Position numbers and translations under genes: made by a program. A stretch of DNA of 64,000 bases, taken from Streptomyces anulatus. GTDB lineage: Bacteria; Actinomycetota; Actinomycetes; Streptomycetales; Streptomycetaceae. Below the pieces are notes generated by a model that was not told the DNA's origin, ran no database searches, and saw only the letters and a list, made by a program, of their open reading frames with translations. Shown here in pieces: positions 23,867 to 33,176 of this stretch. Location: NCBI RefSeq assembly GCF_014650675.1, contig NZ_BMVK01000005.1:62001-126000 (forward strand). Reading direction: 5' to 3'. Position 1 is the first letter of the stretch, and every line of letters starts with the position of its first letter.

Positions 23867-25107
23867 GAGCCCGCACCGCCGTCCTCTGCTCGGTCGCCGA
23901 CCAGGGCGTGGCGGCGCTCACCAACATCCTGGTGCTCCTTGCCGCCGCCCGGCTCTCCACCCTCACCGATTTCGCCCGCTTCTCCGCGGTGTACCTGGTC
24001 TTCACGGTGCTCCTCGGCGTCTCGGGCGCGTACACCGGGCAGCCCCTCGTCCTCAAGCGCGGCGCGGGGGAGGAGACCCGGGGCGCCTGCCGGTCCGCCG
24101 TCGCCTTCACCGTCCTCGCCTCGGCCGCCCTCGGCGCGCTGCTCGCCGCCGTCTGCCTCCTCGTCCCCGGCGACACCGCCCGCGCACTGATGGCGCTCGG
24201 CCTCGTGCTCCCCGTGGCGCTGGGGCAGGACGCCGGACGGTATGCCTTCTCCACCCTCCAGCAGCCCCATCTCGCCCTGACCGCCGACCTGTTGCGGCTC
24301 GGCTGCGTGCTGGGCGCGCTCGCCGCGCAGGACTACGGGGCGTCCCCGGCGCGCCTGATCGCCGTCTGGGGCCTCTCCGCCCTGCCCGCCCTGCTCCTGT
24401 CCGCCTCCCTCCTCCACCGGGCCACCGCGGGGACCCCGGTGCGGCTGCGCCCGATGCTCCGGCGCGGCCACCTCGGGCAGCGCTTCACCGTCGAGTTCGG
24501 CGTGGGCAACGCGACCGGCCAGCTCTCCGTGCTCGGCCTCGGCGCGGTCGGCAACCCGCTCCTCGTCGGCGCGCTGCGCGGGGCGACCACCCTGTTCGGA
24601 CCGCTCAACGTGCTCTACACCTCCACCACTTCCTTCGGCCCCCCACTCCTCGGCCGCATCGGCGACGACCGCCGCCGGGTCCGGGCCACCGCCGCCCTCG
24701 CCGCCGTCCTCGCGGCGACCGCCGCGCTCTGGGCCACCGTGCTCGCCCTGCTGCCCGAACGCGCCGGACGCGAACTGCTCGGCGACACCTGGCCCACGGC
24801 CGCCGCCCTGCTCCCCGCGACGGGCAGCCAGTACGCGGCGATGGCCGTCGGCACCTGCGGGCTGCTCGCCCTGCGCATGCTCGACCCGCGCACCACGCTC
24901 AGCGTCCAGGTCGTCTTCTCGCTCACCGCGGTGGCGTTCCTCGCGGGCGGTTACGCCGTCGGGGGTGTCCCGGGCGCCGCCTGGGGGCTGGCCCTGGGCT
25001 CGCTCTGCAAGGCCGTCGCGACCTGGATCAGGGTGGCCCGGATCCACCGCCGGGGGCCCGCGCCCCGGGAGACCGTCAGCGCCGACGCGCTGCCCGCTGC
25101 TCCCTGA
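23863..25107 (+). CDS. Polysaccharide flippase-like membrane protein (MOP superfamily)
   Basis: A 414-residue protein of about twelve hydrophobic helices with the layout of Wzx/oligosaccharide flippases (LTNILVLLAAARLS at the start, PVALGQDAGRYAFS centrally). It is expected to move lipid-linked repeat units across the membrane. GTG 23863 overlaps the previous stop by four bases. Its end overlaps the convergent polymerase gene by 32 bases. Sequence conservation in this family is low, so assignment rests on topology and position. Confidence 0.78.
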   Translation: MRARTAVLCSVADQGVAALTNILVLLAAARLSTLTDFARFSAVYLVFTVLLGVSGAYTGQPLVLKRGAGEETRGACRSAVAFTVLASAALGALLAAVCLLVPGDTARALMALGLVLPVALGQDAGRYAFSTLQQPHLALTADLLRLGCVLGALAAQDYGASPARLIAVWGLSALPALLLSASLLHRATAGTPVRLRPMLRRGHLGQRFTVEFGVGNATGQLSVLGLGAVGNPLLVGALRGATTLFGPLNVLYTSTTSFGPPLLGRIGDDRRRVRATAALAAVLAATAALWATVLALLPERAGRELLGDTWPTAAALLPATGSQYAAMAVGTCGLLALRMLDPRTTLSVQVVFSLTAVAFLAGGYAVGGVPGAAWGLALGSLCKAVATWIRVARIHRRGPAPRETVSADALPAAP

Positions 25108-26584
25108 ACGTGGTGATCAGCACCAGGCACAGCGCCGCGATGGCGAGCTTCCCCACCGCCTGGAGCAGCGGACCGCGCAGCAGGATGAAGGTGTATCCGG
25201 CGATCAACGGGGCCGCGATGGCCAGCACGCTGCCCGAACCCGGACCCGCCCGGGTGACCGCGAGGGCGTACCTGCGGTCGGTGCGGGCCGCCGCGTAGCC
25301 GATCAGGGCCATCCCGCCGACCATCCCGGCCGGACCGAGGTCGACCCAGAACTCGGTCCACAGCGGGGCCGAGAGATTGGTCATCCGCAGCCCCATCCAC
25401 TGCCCGACCCGGACCCCGGTGTCCTCCGGCTTCCCGCTCCACACCGCGCGCGGCACGAAGAACAGCGCGGAGCCCGTCAGCTGACGGCCATAGGTGTGCC
25501 CCCGGGTGTCGACCCACGAGATGGTGTTGGCGAACATCACCATCTGGTCGTAGTCCTTGGTCACCAGCGGCTCGAAGACCGACGCCGACTGCACGGGCCG
25601 CTGTCCCCCCTCCTCGTACCGGAACCGGTCCGCGTACGGGAACACCACCAGCGCCCCCACCACCCCCGTCGCCAGCACCGTGCGGTAGAACGCCGCACTG
25701 CTCGGGAACGCGGTGAACACGAACGCCATCAGCACCGTCAGGAACCAGTAACGGGCATTGGAGATCGGGTTGTTCACCACGAGGTTCAACGCCGCCAGCG
25801 CCACCCACACCAGCACCGTAGACGGGGTGCGCCGGGCGCGGTGGGAGGTCGCCAGGCGGCGGGTGTAGAACAGCAGCGCCAGCAGCGCCGGGACCTGGCC
25901 GAAGCCCTTGACGAACGCCGAGCCGACGTTGGACCCCTCGGTCACCACCCCGCTCGCCGCGACGGTCTCGTTGATCTCCTGCCGGCTGGAGAAGAAGACC
26001 GCGGGCCCGCCCAGCTTCAGCACGTAGAACGCGCTCGCCGCGAACGCCAGCAGCACCAGCAGCCGCAGCCGCAGCGGATGCGCCACGGCGGCCTTCCCCC
26101 CGCCCGAGCCCCGCGCGGAGGGTGCCCGGCGGCGCAGCGGGCGCCGCGATGCCAGCAGCGCCCCCAGGTCATAGGCGGCACACCCCACCAGGACCATCGC
26201 GATCGCGGTCACCAGGTCCTGGCGCGGCCCCACCATCGGCGTCGGCGTCTGCCCGATCACCACCTGGGCGAACGGCGCCACGCCCATCGCGATGTACACG
26301 AACATCCAGAAGACGCCCTGGAGCAGCCGCCGCCGGGTCGAGAGGATCATCGTCGCCAGCCGGGCCCCCGCATAGCAGGTCAGCACCAACTGGAGCCAGT
26401 ACGCCGTGTCCCGGACCCCGCTGCCGGGCTGGGCGGCGATCACCGCGGGCAGGAAGCAGACCAGTCCCAGGATGAGCGGCACGGACAGGGCCCGCGACAG
26501 CATGGCCCAGGCGATCGGCCGCGCGGGCGCGTCGGAGGGCTTCCCGCGGGTCGGCGTGCGCGCCGACGTGTGCACCGACGTCAT
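25076..26584 (-). CDS. O-antigen/Wzy-type polymerase-like membrane protein
   Basis: A 502-residue integral membrane protein with about twelve helices and a large periplasm-side loop containing WVDTRGHTYGRQLTGSALFFVPRAVWSGKP. That loop is typical of oligosaccharide repeat polymerases. A disordered basic N-terminus precedes helix 1. ATG 26584 lies behind GGGGGG and is preferred over an in-frame start ten codons upstream. It is divergent from the next glycosyltransferase and convergent with the flippase. The polymerase role is inferred from topology and neighbourhood. Confidence 0.75.
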   Translation of the reverse strand: MTSVHTSARTPTRGKPSDAPARPIAWAMLSRALSVPLILGLVCFLPAVIAAQPGSGVRDTAYWLQLVLTCYAGARLATMILSTRRRLLQGVFWMFVYIAMGVAPFAQVVIGQTPTPMVGPRQDLVTAIAMVLVGCAAYDLGALLASRRPLRRRAPSARGSGGGKAAVAHPLRLRLLVLLAFAASAFYVLKLGGPAVFFSSRQEINETVAASGVVTEGSNVGSAFVKGFGQVPALLALLFYTRRLATSHRARRTPSTVLVWVALAALNLVVNNPISNARYWFLTVLMAFVFTAFPSSAAFYRTVLATGVVGALVVFPYADRFRYEEGGQRPVQSASVFEPLVTKDYDQMVMFANTISWVDTRGHTYGRQLTGSALFFVPRAVWSGKPEDTGVRVGQWMGLRMTNLSAPLWTEFWVDLGPAGMVGGMALIGYAAARTDRRYALAVTRAGPGSGSVLAIAAPLIAGYTFILLRGPLLQAVGKLAIAALCLVLITTFREQRAARRR

Positions 26585-26689
26585 GCGCCCCCCGATCAGT
26601 GAACCGCTGAACACTCTAACGAATCAACCCACTTGAGGGGATGCGATGACTAGGCTGTGAACGGTCGGCCGAGGTTGAGGGGAACTCTG

Positions 26690-27856
26690 GTGAAAATCCT
26701 GCATGTTGTCACGCTCCACACTCCGGACCACGCCTTCGGAGGTCCGACCCGGGTGGCGTTCAACCTGTCCAGGGTCCAGCGGGCCGCCGGGGACGACGCC
26801 CGCGTCATGGCCCTCGGCGACGGCTTCCCCGACGGTGAACTGCCCAGCCGGGTGGAGGGAGTTCCGGTCCACCTCTTCCAGGCGCGGCACCTGCTCCCGA
26901 TGTTCGAGGTCAGCGGCATCACCTCCGCCACGCTGCTGCGCACCGCACGCCGCATGATGCGCGGCGCCGACCTCGTACACGTCCATCTGATGCGGGACCT
27001 GGTGACCCTGCCGGCGGCGCTCCTCGCGCTCGCGTCCCGGACGCCGCTGGTCGTCCAGACCCACGGCATGATCGACCCCACCGAGAAGAAGGTCGCCCAG
27101 CTCACCGACCTGCTCGGGGTCCGCAAGGTGCTCCGCGAGGCCGACGCCGTCCTGCACCTCACCGAGATGGAGCGGGTCGATGTGAACGACGTCGCCGCCC
27201 CCGTCCCGCTCACCCGCACCGTACGGCTGGTCAACGGGGTCCGCCCGCAGGAGCGCAAGCCCGCCCGCGACCCCGGCCGCCCGCCCACGGTGCTCTTCCT
27301 CGCCCGGATCCAGGAGCGCAAGCGGCCCGAGGACTTCGTCTCCGCGATGCCGCACGTCCTCGCCCGCCACCCGGACGCCCGCTTCGTGCTCGCCGGGCCG
27401 GACACCGGCGCACTGGCCGGCACCCTCGCACTCGCCCGGAAGCTGGGTGTGGCCGATTCCCTCGACCATGTCGGTCCGCTGGAGCACGATCAGGTCCTCG
27501 CCGCCGACCGCGAGGCCGATGTGTACGTGCTCCCGGCGATCGAGGAGCCGTTCCCGGTCTCGGTGCTGGAGGCGATGTCGGTCGGCACCCCGGTCGTCAT
27601 CACCCGCACCTGCGGGCAGGCCCCCGACGTCGCCGGGGCGGGGGCGGGCCGGGTGATCGACAGCCGGGTCGGCGAGGACGCGGCCAACGCGCGCAAGGTC
27701 GCCGACGCGATCCTGGAGCTGCTGGAGCCGGAGGCCGCCGAGCGGGCGGGCAAGGCCGCCTGGGAGCTGGTGAACGAGCAGTTCACCATCGAGGCCGTCA
27801 CCGCCACCCTCCGGCGGACCTACGAGGACGTGGTCCGCCGGAGGCGTGGGTGGTGA
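26690..27856 (+). CDS. Glycosyltransferase family 4
   Basis: A 388-residue GT-B glycosyltransferase starting VKILHVVTLHTPDHAFGGPTR. The donor-site segment is VLFLARIQERKRPEDFV, and the family EX7E element lies in PAIEEPFPVSVLEAMSVGTPV. GTG 26690 is chosen for GAGGGGA upstream. It ends nine bases before the convergent GT2 gene. Acceptor and donor sugars are not readable; GDP-fucose or GDP-mannose are candidates given Gmd and Fcl nearby. Confidence 0.9.
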   Translation: MKILHVVTLHTPDHAFGGPTRVAFNLSRVQRAAGDDARVMALGDGFPDGELPSRVEGVPVHLFQARHLLPMFEVSGITSATLLRTARRMMRGADLVHVHLMRDLVTLPAALLALASRTPLVVQTHGMIDPTEKKVAQLTDLLGVRKVLREADAVLHLTEMERVDVNDVAAPVPLTRTVRLVNGVRPQERKPARDPGRPPTVLFLARIQERKRPEDFVSAMPHVLARHPDARFVLAGPDTGALAGTLALARKLGVADSLDHVGPLEHDQVLAADREADVYVLPAIEEPFPVSVLEAMSVGTPVVITRTCGQAPDVAGAGAGRVIDSRVGEDAANARKVADAILELLEPEAAERAGKAAWELVNEQFTIEAVTATLRRTYEDVVRRRRGW

Positions 27857-27865
27857 CCGGGCTGT

Positions 27866-28708
27866 TCACCGACGCACGGGCTTCTCGCGCGACTTGAGGG
27901 CGATCTGCCAGCGGTAGAAGCTCATCGCCAGCGCGAAGTCGAAGCCCGCCCGGCCGTCCAGGAAGCCCCGCCGGTAGAGGTACATGTACGCGAACGACAC
28001 CACCGGCTTGAACGGCGCCTTGTGGAACAACTGCCCCTGGCGGGACTTGACCTGGCGCACCTGCTCCTTCACCTGGGGGTGCTGCTCCAGCCACGCCTCC
28101 CAGTCGGAGTAGCGGTTGTGCCGTTCGAACCAGGCGGTCACCGGGTCGAGGTCCTGGTGCTCGATGGGGTGGGTGAGCGTCCCCACCGTCGCCGCGACCG
28201 GCTGGTAGTGGCCCTCCACCTCACCGATGCCGGGGGCGTCGAGGTCCCCGACCTCCGGGTAGTGGGAGCGGGTCCGGTCGGTCAACGACCGCTTGCGGAT
28301 GGTGTATCCGTGGCGCAGCCGCTTCCCCGAGAACCAGTAGCCGAGCGGAATGTCGTACGCGGCCGGCTTCGGGGCCGCCGGGTCCCGGAAGGTCTCCCGC
28401 AGCTCGGCCAGCAGCCCGGGGCTGAGCCGCTCGTCGCCGTCCAGGAGCAGGATCCAGTCCAGATCGGTGCGGACGTTGTCCAGGCACCACTGCTTCTTGC
28501 GCGGGTGGCCCCCGTCCCAGGTGTACGTGACCACCTCGGCTCCGCACTCCTCGGCGATCTTGACGGTGTCGTCGGTGCTGTGGGAGTCCACCACCACGAC
28601 CGCCTCGAAGTGGCCGAGCACCGATTTCACCGCCTCCGCGATGTTCAGGCCCTCGTTCTTCGTGGGGATCGCCACGGCTATCGGCAGCTTCGGCTTTCCT
28701 GCGGTCAT
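27866..28708 (-). CDS. Glycosyltransferase family 2 (WaaE/KdtX-like)
   Basis: A 280-residue GT-A enzyme. The nucleotide-sugar fold begins IAVAIPTKNEGLNIAEAV. VVVDSHSTDDTV and the metal-binding DGDE (LLLDGDERLSPGL) follow. The C-terminal half matches LPS-core-type beta-glycosyltransferases (RHNRYSDWEAW, FLDGRAGF). It is third in a minus-strand operon behind the propeller/LamG protein and the lipoprotein, with an ATGA overlap to the latter. Confidence 0.88.
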   Translation of the reverse strand: MTAGKPKLPIAVAIPTKNEGLNIAEAVKSVLGHFEAVVVVDSHSTDDTVKIAEECGAEVVTYTWDGGHPRKKQWCLDNVRTDLDWILLLDGDERLSPGLLAELRETFRDPAAPKPAAYDIPLGYWFSGKRLRHGYTIRKRSLTDRTRSHYPEVGDLDAPGIGEVEGHYQPVAATVGTLTHPIEHQDLDPVTAWFERHNRYSDWEAWLEQHPQVKEQVRQVKSRQGQLFHKAPFKPVVSFAYMYLYRRGFLDGRAGFDFALAMSFYRWQIALKSREKPVRR

Positions 28709-29433
28709 CCCTTGGCTCCTTCGGGCAGCCAGGCGTAGCAGCCTGTGGAGGTGAACGTGCGGGCGGACGTCGGGATCGTGATCTTCCGGGAGGCGCCGGT
28801 GTCGGAGGAGCCCGAGGACAGTTCCTTGCCCCCGGCCCCGGTGATCTGCCAGGAGCAGGCCGCGGTGGGGGAGGCGGACCGGTAGGCGCCCGGCCGGAGC
28901 CTCTTCCCGGTGTGGACGCCGTCGGGATAGGCGTACGCCGCCTCGTCCACCAGGTCCTGGTGCTGGGGGCAGAGCCCGGCGACCGCGTCCGCCGCGTCCG
29001 GGATCTCCTCCGTCGCGATGGCGCCGACGGCGGTGTCCCGGTCGGCCTTGACCAGATAGCGGAGCTTGTCGCAGGTCTCCTGGCCGGTCTGGAGCACGGC
29101 GGCCGGGTCCATGCCCTTCGGCACCCGGTCCCGCAGATACTCCTTCTGCTTCTTCGTGAACGTCCCGGTGGCCGGGGTGATCGCGTCGGACGGCGTCTTC
29201 GGGCCCGTGGCGGGAGCGGAAGGGCCGGCCGCCGGCTCCTCGGGGTCCCCCGCGGAGGGCGTGGCGGGTGGGGTGGGCGTGGAGGCGGACGGGCCGGGGA
29301 CGGCGGGCCCGGAGGCCGCGGGGCGCTGGGCGCCCGCGGCCTCCGGACCGTTCCCGTCGGCGGACGAGCCGCAGGCGGCCAGCGCCGCCGTCGTCATGAT
29401 GACGACGGCGCCGGCCAGGAGCGGGTTCCTCAT
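28705..29433 (-). CDS. Secreted lipoprotein of unknown function
   Basis: About 242 residues. A lipobox ALAAC places the lipidated cysteine at residue 21. A Pro/Ala/Ser/Thr-rich spacer follows to about residue 85, then a folded part with four cysteines (ETCDKL, GLCPQHQ, TAACSW, STGCYAW) that could form two disulphides. Residues TFTKKQKEYLRDRVPKGM look helical. ATG 29433 is used; ATG 29445 also exists but GAGGA would abut it directly. It lies between the propeller/LamG gene and the GT2 gene, suggesting a surface role linked to the glycan. Confidence 0.72.
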   Translation of the reverse strand: MRNPLLAGAVVIMTTAALAACGSSADGNGPEAAGAQRPAASGPAVPGPSASTPTPPATPSAGDPEEPAAGPSAPATGPKTPSDAITPATGTFTKKQKEYLRDRVPKGMDPAAVLQTGQETCDKLRYLVKADRDTAVGAIATEEIPDAADAVAGLCPQHQDLVDEAAYAYPDGVHTGKRLRPGAYRSASPTAACSWQITGAGGKELSSGSSDTGASRKITIPTSARTFTSTGCYAWLPEGAKG

Positions 29434-29437
29434 CGGA

Positions 29438-31696
29438 TCAGCCATTCCTCAGGGCGTAGTGCGCGCTGACCTGCGAAGAGTTCAGCGTGGTCGGGTAGAC
29501 GGCGGTCTCGTCGATCTGCCCGGCGAAGAAGTTGCTGGTCGGACGGTTCGGCCAGCCGGACAGGTTGTCCCCACCGACCCGCCAGTAGCCGGGGTTGCCG
29601 TCGTTGCCGGAGACCAGGATGTTCGACGTGCGCAGCTGCCCGTCGACGTACAGCGCCATGCCCTGCCCCAGGGGGCCCTGGGTGGCGACGACGTGGTGCC
29701 ACTGGCCGTCGTTGTAGGCGGCCGGAGTGGTGACGGTCCGTGCCCCGCTGCTCTGGACGCCGAACACGAGCCGTCCGTCGTTGCGCATGTAGACGTTCTT
29801 GTCCTGACGGGTGCTGTTCTGCTGCGTCATGTTCCCGAAGCCGATGATCTTCCCGCCCCGGGTGGTGGTGGTCCTGATCCAGGTCTCCACCGAGAACCGG
29901 CCCGGCGCGGCGTGCTGCCGGTTGCTGTACGCGTAGTCGTCGGCGCCGTTGAAGCCGATCGCCGTCGAGGGCCCGGCGACCGCCGCCGGGGTCTGCCGGT
30001 AGGCGGGGCCGTTGCGCAGGAAGCCGTTGTTCAGGTTGTCGCTGCTGTCGTGGGCGAACGTGGAGGCGCCCTCGTCGTAGCGCCAGTACAGGCTCGCCCC
30101 GTCGGACCTGACCCGGGCCGGGTACGCCTCCGTCGTGTTCGCCACGGTCGCGGACTGGGCCGGGGACTTGGCGCTGGTGTTGGTGCCGTCGCTCGCGGTG
30201 ATCCGGTACGAGTGGGTCGCGCCCGGCTCGACGTCGGTGTCCGTCCAGGTCAGCTGGGGCCGGTCCCAGAAGACCGAGTAGCCGGTCGTCGTGTGGACCG
30301 GGGTGTTCGAGCCGTCCTTGTAGATCCGGTAGGTCAGCTCCCCGTCGTCGGTGTCGAAGCTGGTCTGCCAGTTCACGTCGATCCGCCCCGGGGTCAGGGT
30401 GGACAGGCTGACGTTGGGCACCCAGGGCGTGCCCGTGTCCGGGCCGTCCGCGAACCGGGTCAGCCCCTGTTGCGGCTTGCTGTTGACGGTGGTGAACTCG
30501 CCGCCCACCCACAGGTAGTGGCCCCCGCCGCTGCTCGCCTGGGTCATCACCCGCGGTCCGACCGGCTCCCCGATGCCGTCGTTGGTGTCCGGGAACCACG
30601 GCAGCAGCTTCGGGTCGTCGACCGACTGGGCCAGCAGATGCTTGCGCTGCTGGTCCGGGAAGGCCCCCATGCTGGAGCAGTCGTGGGCGTGGCTGCCGCT
30701 GTACAGCACGCCGGAGTGCACCAGCACCGCCTGGGTCGCGCCGAGGCAGGTGTCCCGCCAGCGCTGCTGGAAGTCGCCCAGGTTCAGAGCGATCCGCCCG
30801 TCGAACACCCCGCCGCCGGTGCCCTCGTTGCCGGTGTAGAAGCCGGTGGCGTCGGTGGTGATGTCCTGCACGGTGGAGTTGTTGTGGATGAACCCCGGGT
30901 AGGCCTTGGTGAGTTGGCCGGTGGTCGCGTCGACCACGGCCAGGGCGTGGGTGGTCGTGCCGTTGATCCGGAAGAAGTCACCGCCGAGCAGTACGTTCTG
31001 CCCGTCCGGAGTCACCTCGACCGCCCGCGCGACCTCGTCGGCGTTGGCCGTGAAGGGCAGCAGCGAGGCTCCGGTCGTGACGGCGGCGAAGTGGTTCCTG
31101 GCCTGCCCGCCGACCGTGGTGAAGTCGCCCGCCAGATAGACCGTGTCGTCGGTGACGGCGAGCCCCCGCACGGTCGCCGAGACCCCGATCTTGAAGGTGT
31201 TGCGGACCGTGCAGGTCTCGGTGTCGATCGCCGCGATGTTGCTCACGCCGACTCCGTTCACCGCCCCGAACTGGCCGCCCGCGTACAGGGTTTCGCCGTC
31301 CGGTGACAGCGCCAGGGCGCGGACGGTCGCGGTCCCCGAGGAGATGGTGAAGGACAGTGAGCAGTCGGTGGGCGCCCCGGTCGCCGCGTCGAGCGCGGCG
31401 AAGTTCACCGCGGGCTGCTCGCCCGTTCCGGGAGCGGCGGTGGGGGGCCGCAGGGTGGAGAAGGTGCCGCCCGCGTAGACGACGCCGTCGCCGGCGGCCA
31501 TCGACCAGACGATGCCGTTGGTCTGCCAGGTGGTGAGGTCGTCCGCGGTGATGGCGACCGGTGGTGTCAGCGCCGCCGCCGGAGAGGTCCCGGCCGCGGT
31601 CGCGGTCAGGGCTCCGGCCAGCAGGCCGAGAGCGGCGGAAGCGGCCCGCACACGGCCGCGTCCTCCGGTTCTCTGCCCCGTACTTCCGTTCATCAT
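29438..31696 (-). CDS. Secreted beta-propeller / fibronectin-III-like / LamG protein
   Basis: A 752-residue exported protein. A Sec-type signal peptide (about 1-42, ending SPAAA) is followed by repeated YAGG.F motifs of a beta-propeller (residues about 50-410). An Fn3-like module (about 420-520) and a C-terminal LamG/concanavalin-like domain (about 530-750; FSVETWIRTTTTRGGK and GQWHHVVATQG) complete it. Such modules bind carbohydrate or protein outside the cell. It heads a minus-strand operon with the lipoprotein and the GT2 gene, overlapping or abutting each. A role in holding or shaping the exported polymer is inference. Confidence 0.85.
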   Translation of the reverse strand: MMNGSTGQRTGGRGRVRAASAALGLLAGALTATAAGTSPAAALTPPVAITADDLTTWQTNGIVWSMAAGDGVVYAGGTFSTLRPPTAAPGTGEQPAVNFAALDAATGAPTDCSLSFTISSGTATVRALALSPDGETLYAGGQFGAVNGVGVSNIAAIDTETCTVRNTFKIGVSATVRGLAVTDDTVYLAGDFTTVGGQARNHFAAVTTGASLLPFTANADEVARAVEVTPDGQNVLLGGDFFRINGTTTHALAVVDATTGQLTKAYPGFIHNNSTVQDITTDATGFYTGNEGTGGGVFDGRIALNLGDFQQRWRDTCLGATQAVLVHSGVLYSGSHAHDCSSMGAFPDQQRKHLLAQSVDDPKLLPWFPDTNDGIGEPVGPRVMTQASSGGGHYLWVGGEFTTVNSKPQQGLTRFADGPDTGTPWVPNVSLSTLTPGRIDVNWQTSFDTDDGELTYRIYKDGSNTPVHTTTGYSVFWDRPQLTWTDTDVEPGATHSYRITASDGTNTSAKSPAQSATVANTTEAYPARVRSDGASLYWRYDEGASTFAHDSSDNLNNGFLRNGPAYRQTPAAVAGPSTAIGFNGADDYAYSNRQHAAPGRFSVETWIRTTTTRGGKIIGFGNMTQQNSTRQDKNVYMRNDGRLVFGVQSSGARTVTTPAAYNDGQWHHVVATQGPLGQGMALYVDGQLRTSNILVSGNDGNPGYWRVGGDNLSGWPNRPTSNFFAGQIDETAVYPTTLNSSQVSAHYALRNG

Positions 31697-32048
31697 TCAG
31701 CTCCGAAGGTGAGATTCGAGCTGCGGCCTGGAGGCCGCGGATCCTGCCTCGCCCGACCGGACGCGCGGACTGTCCGTCCCGCTGCCGGCCGACGCGAGTG
31801 AGTAGGCGGAGCCGAGGGCCCCGCCCGGTGCCGGCGCGGAGAGCTCCACCGAGTGATCGGTGGAGACGGCGGGCGCGCCGGTGATCGTCCCGGGCACGGG
31901 CGCGGCTGGCGCCGGCCGGGAGTTGGGGGTGACCGACGTATCGGTCCGGGCTCCGGTGGCCGGCGCCCGGTGGTGGCCGTCGGCCGAGCCGGCCCGGGGA
32001 CGGACGGGCCCGCCGGGCGGACGCGCGGGAACACGCCGCCCGGCCGGG
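31697..32048. other. Non-coding gap between gmd and the propeller/LamG gene
   Basis: No convincing gene. Open frames here are Pro/Arg-rich composition shadows. The one structure seen is a perfect 9-bp hairpin, CTCCACCGA-GTGA-TCGGTGGAG, at 31844-31865. It is listed separately. The promoter of the propeller/LamG operon probably lies in this gap. Confidence 0.6.
31844..31865 (-). terminator. Hairpin downstream of gmd
   Basis: Nine paired bases with a GTGA loop, 184 bases past the gmd stop. It could be a G+C-type terminator for gmd or a leader hairpin of the propeller/LamG transcript. No T-run is present. Confidence 0.35.
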
Positions 32049-33062
32049 TCACCTGTCCACCCGGACGGCGGCCCCGGTCAGCTGGTCGTCCAGCCGGCGG
32101 ATGTCGGCGTCGACCATGATGCGGGCCAGCTCCCGAGACTTCACCTCGGGCTTCCAGCCCAGCAGTTCCTCGGCCTTCGACGCGTCCCCGATCAACGCGT
32201 CCACCTCGCTGGGGCGTTCGTACTTCGGGTCGTAACGCACGTGTTCGCGCCAGTCCAGTCCCGCGTGCTCGAAGGCGAACTCCAGGAACTGCCGGACGCT
32301 GACGCCCTCACCGGTGGCGACCACATAGTCGTCGGGGGTGTCGCACTGGAGCATCCGCCACATGGCGTCCACGTACTCCGGCGCGTACCCCCAGTCCCGG
32401 ACCGCGTCCAGGTTGCCCAGGTGCAGACGGTCCTGGAGACCGGCCTTGATCCGGGCGACGCCCCGGGTGATCTTCCGGGTCACGAAGGTCTCGCCCCGGC
32501 GCGGCGACTCGTGGTTGAAGAGAATCCCGTTCACCGCGAACATGCCGTACGCCTCGCGGTAGTTGACGGTCGCCCAGTAGGAGTAGACCTTCGCCACGCT
32601 GTACGGGCTGCGCGGATGGAACGGGGTCCCCTCGTTCTGCGGGGGCGGGCTGGCGCCGAACATCTCGGAGGACGATGCCTGGTAGACGCGGGTCTGGATG
32701 CCGCTGGCCCGGACCGCCTCCAGGAGCCGGACGGTGCCGAGCCCCGTGACGTCACCGGTGTACAGCGGGGCGTCGAAGGACACCCGCACATGCGACTGCG
32801 CGCCCAGGTTGTAGACCTCGTCGGGCTGGATGTCGCGCAGCAGGTTCACCAGGGCCACACCGTCGGTCAGGTCCGCGTGATGCAGGACGAAGGAGCGCTC
32901 CGGCTCCTCGGGGCCCTGGTAGATGTGGTCGATCCGCTCGGTGTTGAAGCTCGAGGAACGGCGTATGAGGCCGTGCACCGTGTACCCCTTGTCGAGCAAC
33001 AACTCGGCGAGATACGAACCGTCCTGGCCGGTCACTCCGGTGATGAGCGCGGTCTTCGCCAC
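32049..33062 (-). CDS. gmd: GDP-mannose 4,6-dehydratase
   Basis: A 337-residue NADP-dependent short-chain dehydrogenase that converts GDP-mannose to GDP-4-keto-6-deoxymannose. The Rossmann motif [15 protein letters not shown] is at the N-terminus. The characteristic [16 protein letters not shown], the SSSEMFG catalytic region and the YSVAK active-site tyrosine/lysine are all present. GTG 33062 is used because AGAAGGGGGAATC lies upstream; the longer frame lacks a ribosome site. It is divergent from fcl, which uses its product. Confidence 0.95.
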   Translation of the reverse strand: MAKTALITGVTGQDGSYLAELLLDKGYTVHGLIRRSSSFNTERIDHIYQGPEEPERSFVLHHADLTDGVALVNLLRDIQPDEVYNLGAQSHVRVSFDAPLYTGDVTGLGTVRLLEAVRASGIQTRVYQASSSEMFGASPPPQNEGTPFHPRSPYSVAKVYSYWATVNYREAYGMFAVNGILFNHESPRRGETFVTRKITRGVARIKAGLQDRLHLGNLDAVRDWGYAPEYVDAMWRMLQCDTPDDYVVATGEGVSVRQFLEFAFEHAGLDWREHVRYDPKYERPSEVDALIGDASKAEELLGWKPEVKSRELARIMVDADIRRLDDQLTGAAVRVDR

Positions 33063-33176
33063 GATTCCCCCTTCTCTGCTGATCGCCTCGGCGGCGACGT
33101 TCACCGACATATCGGAATTGATGCGTTCTGCGGCAAAGTGTCACCGCAGTCCCTTTCTGCTGGCACAATCCGAGCC

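Noticed and set aside
31697..31897. A 66-codon minus-strand gene upstream of the propeller/LamG gene
   Set aside because: There is no ribosome site or recognisable domain, and it covers the leader of the real gene.
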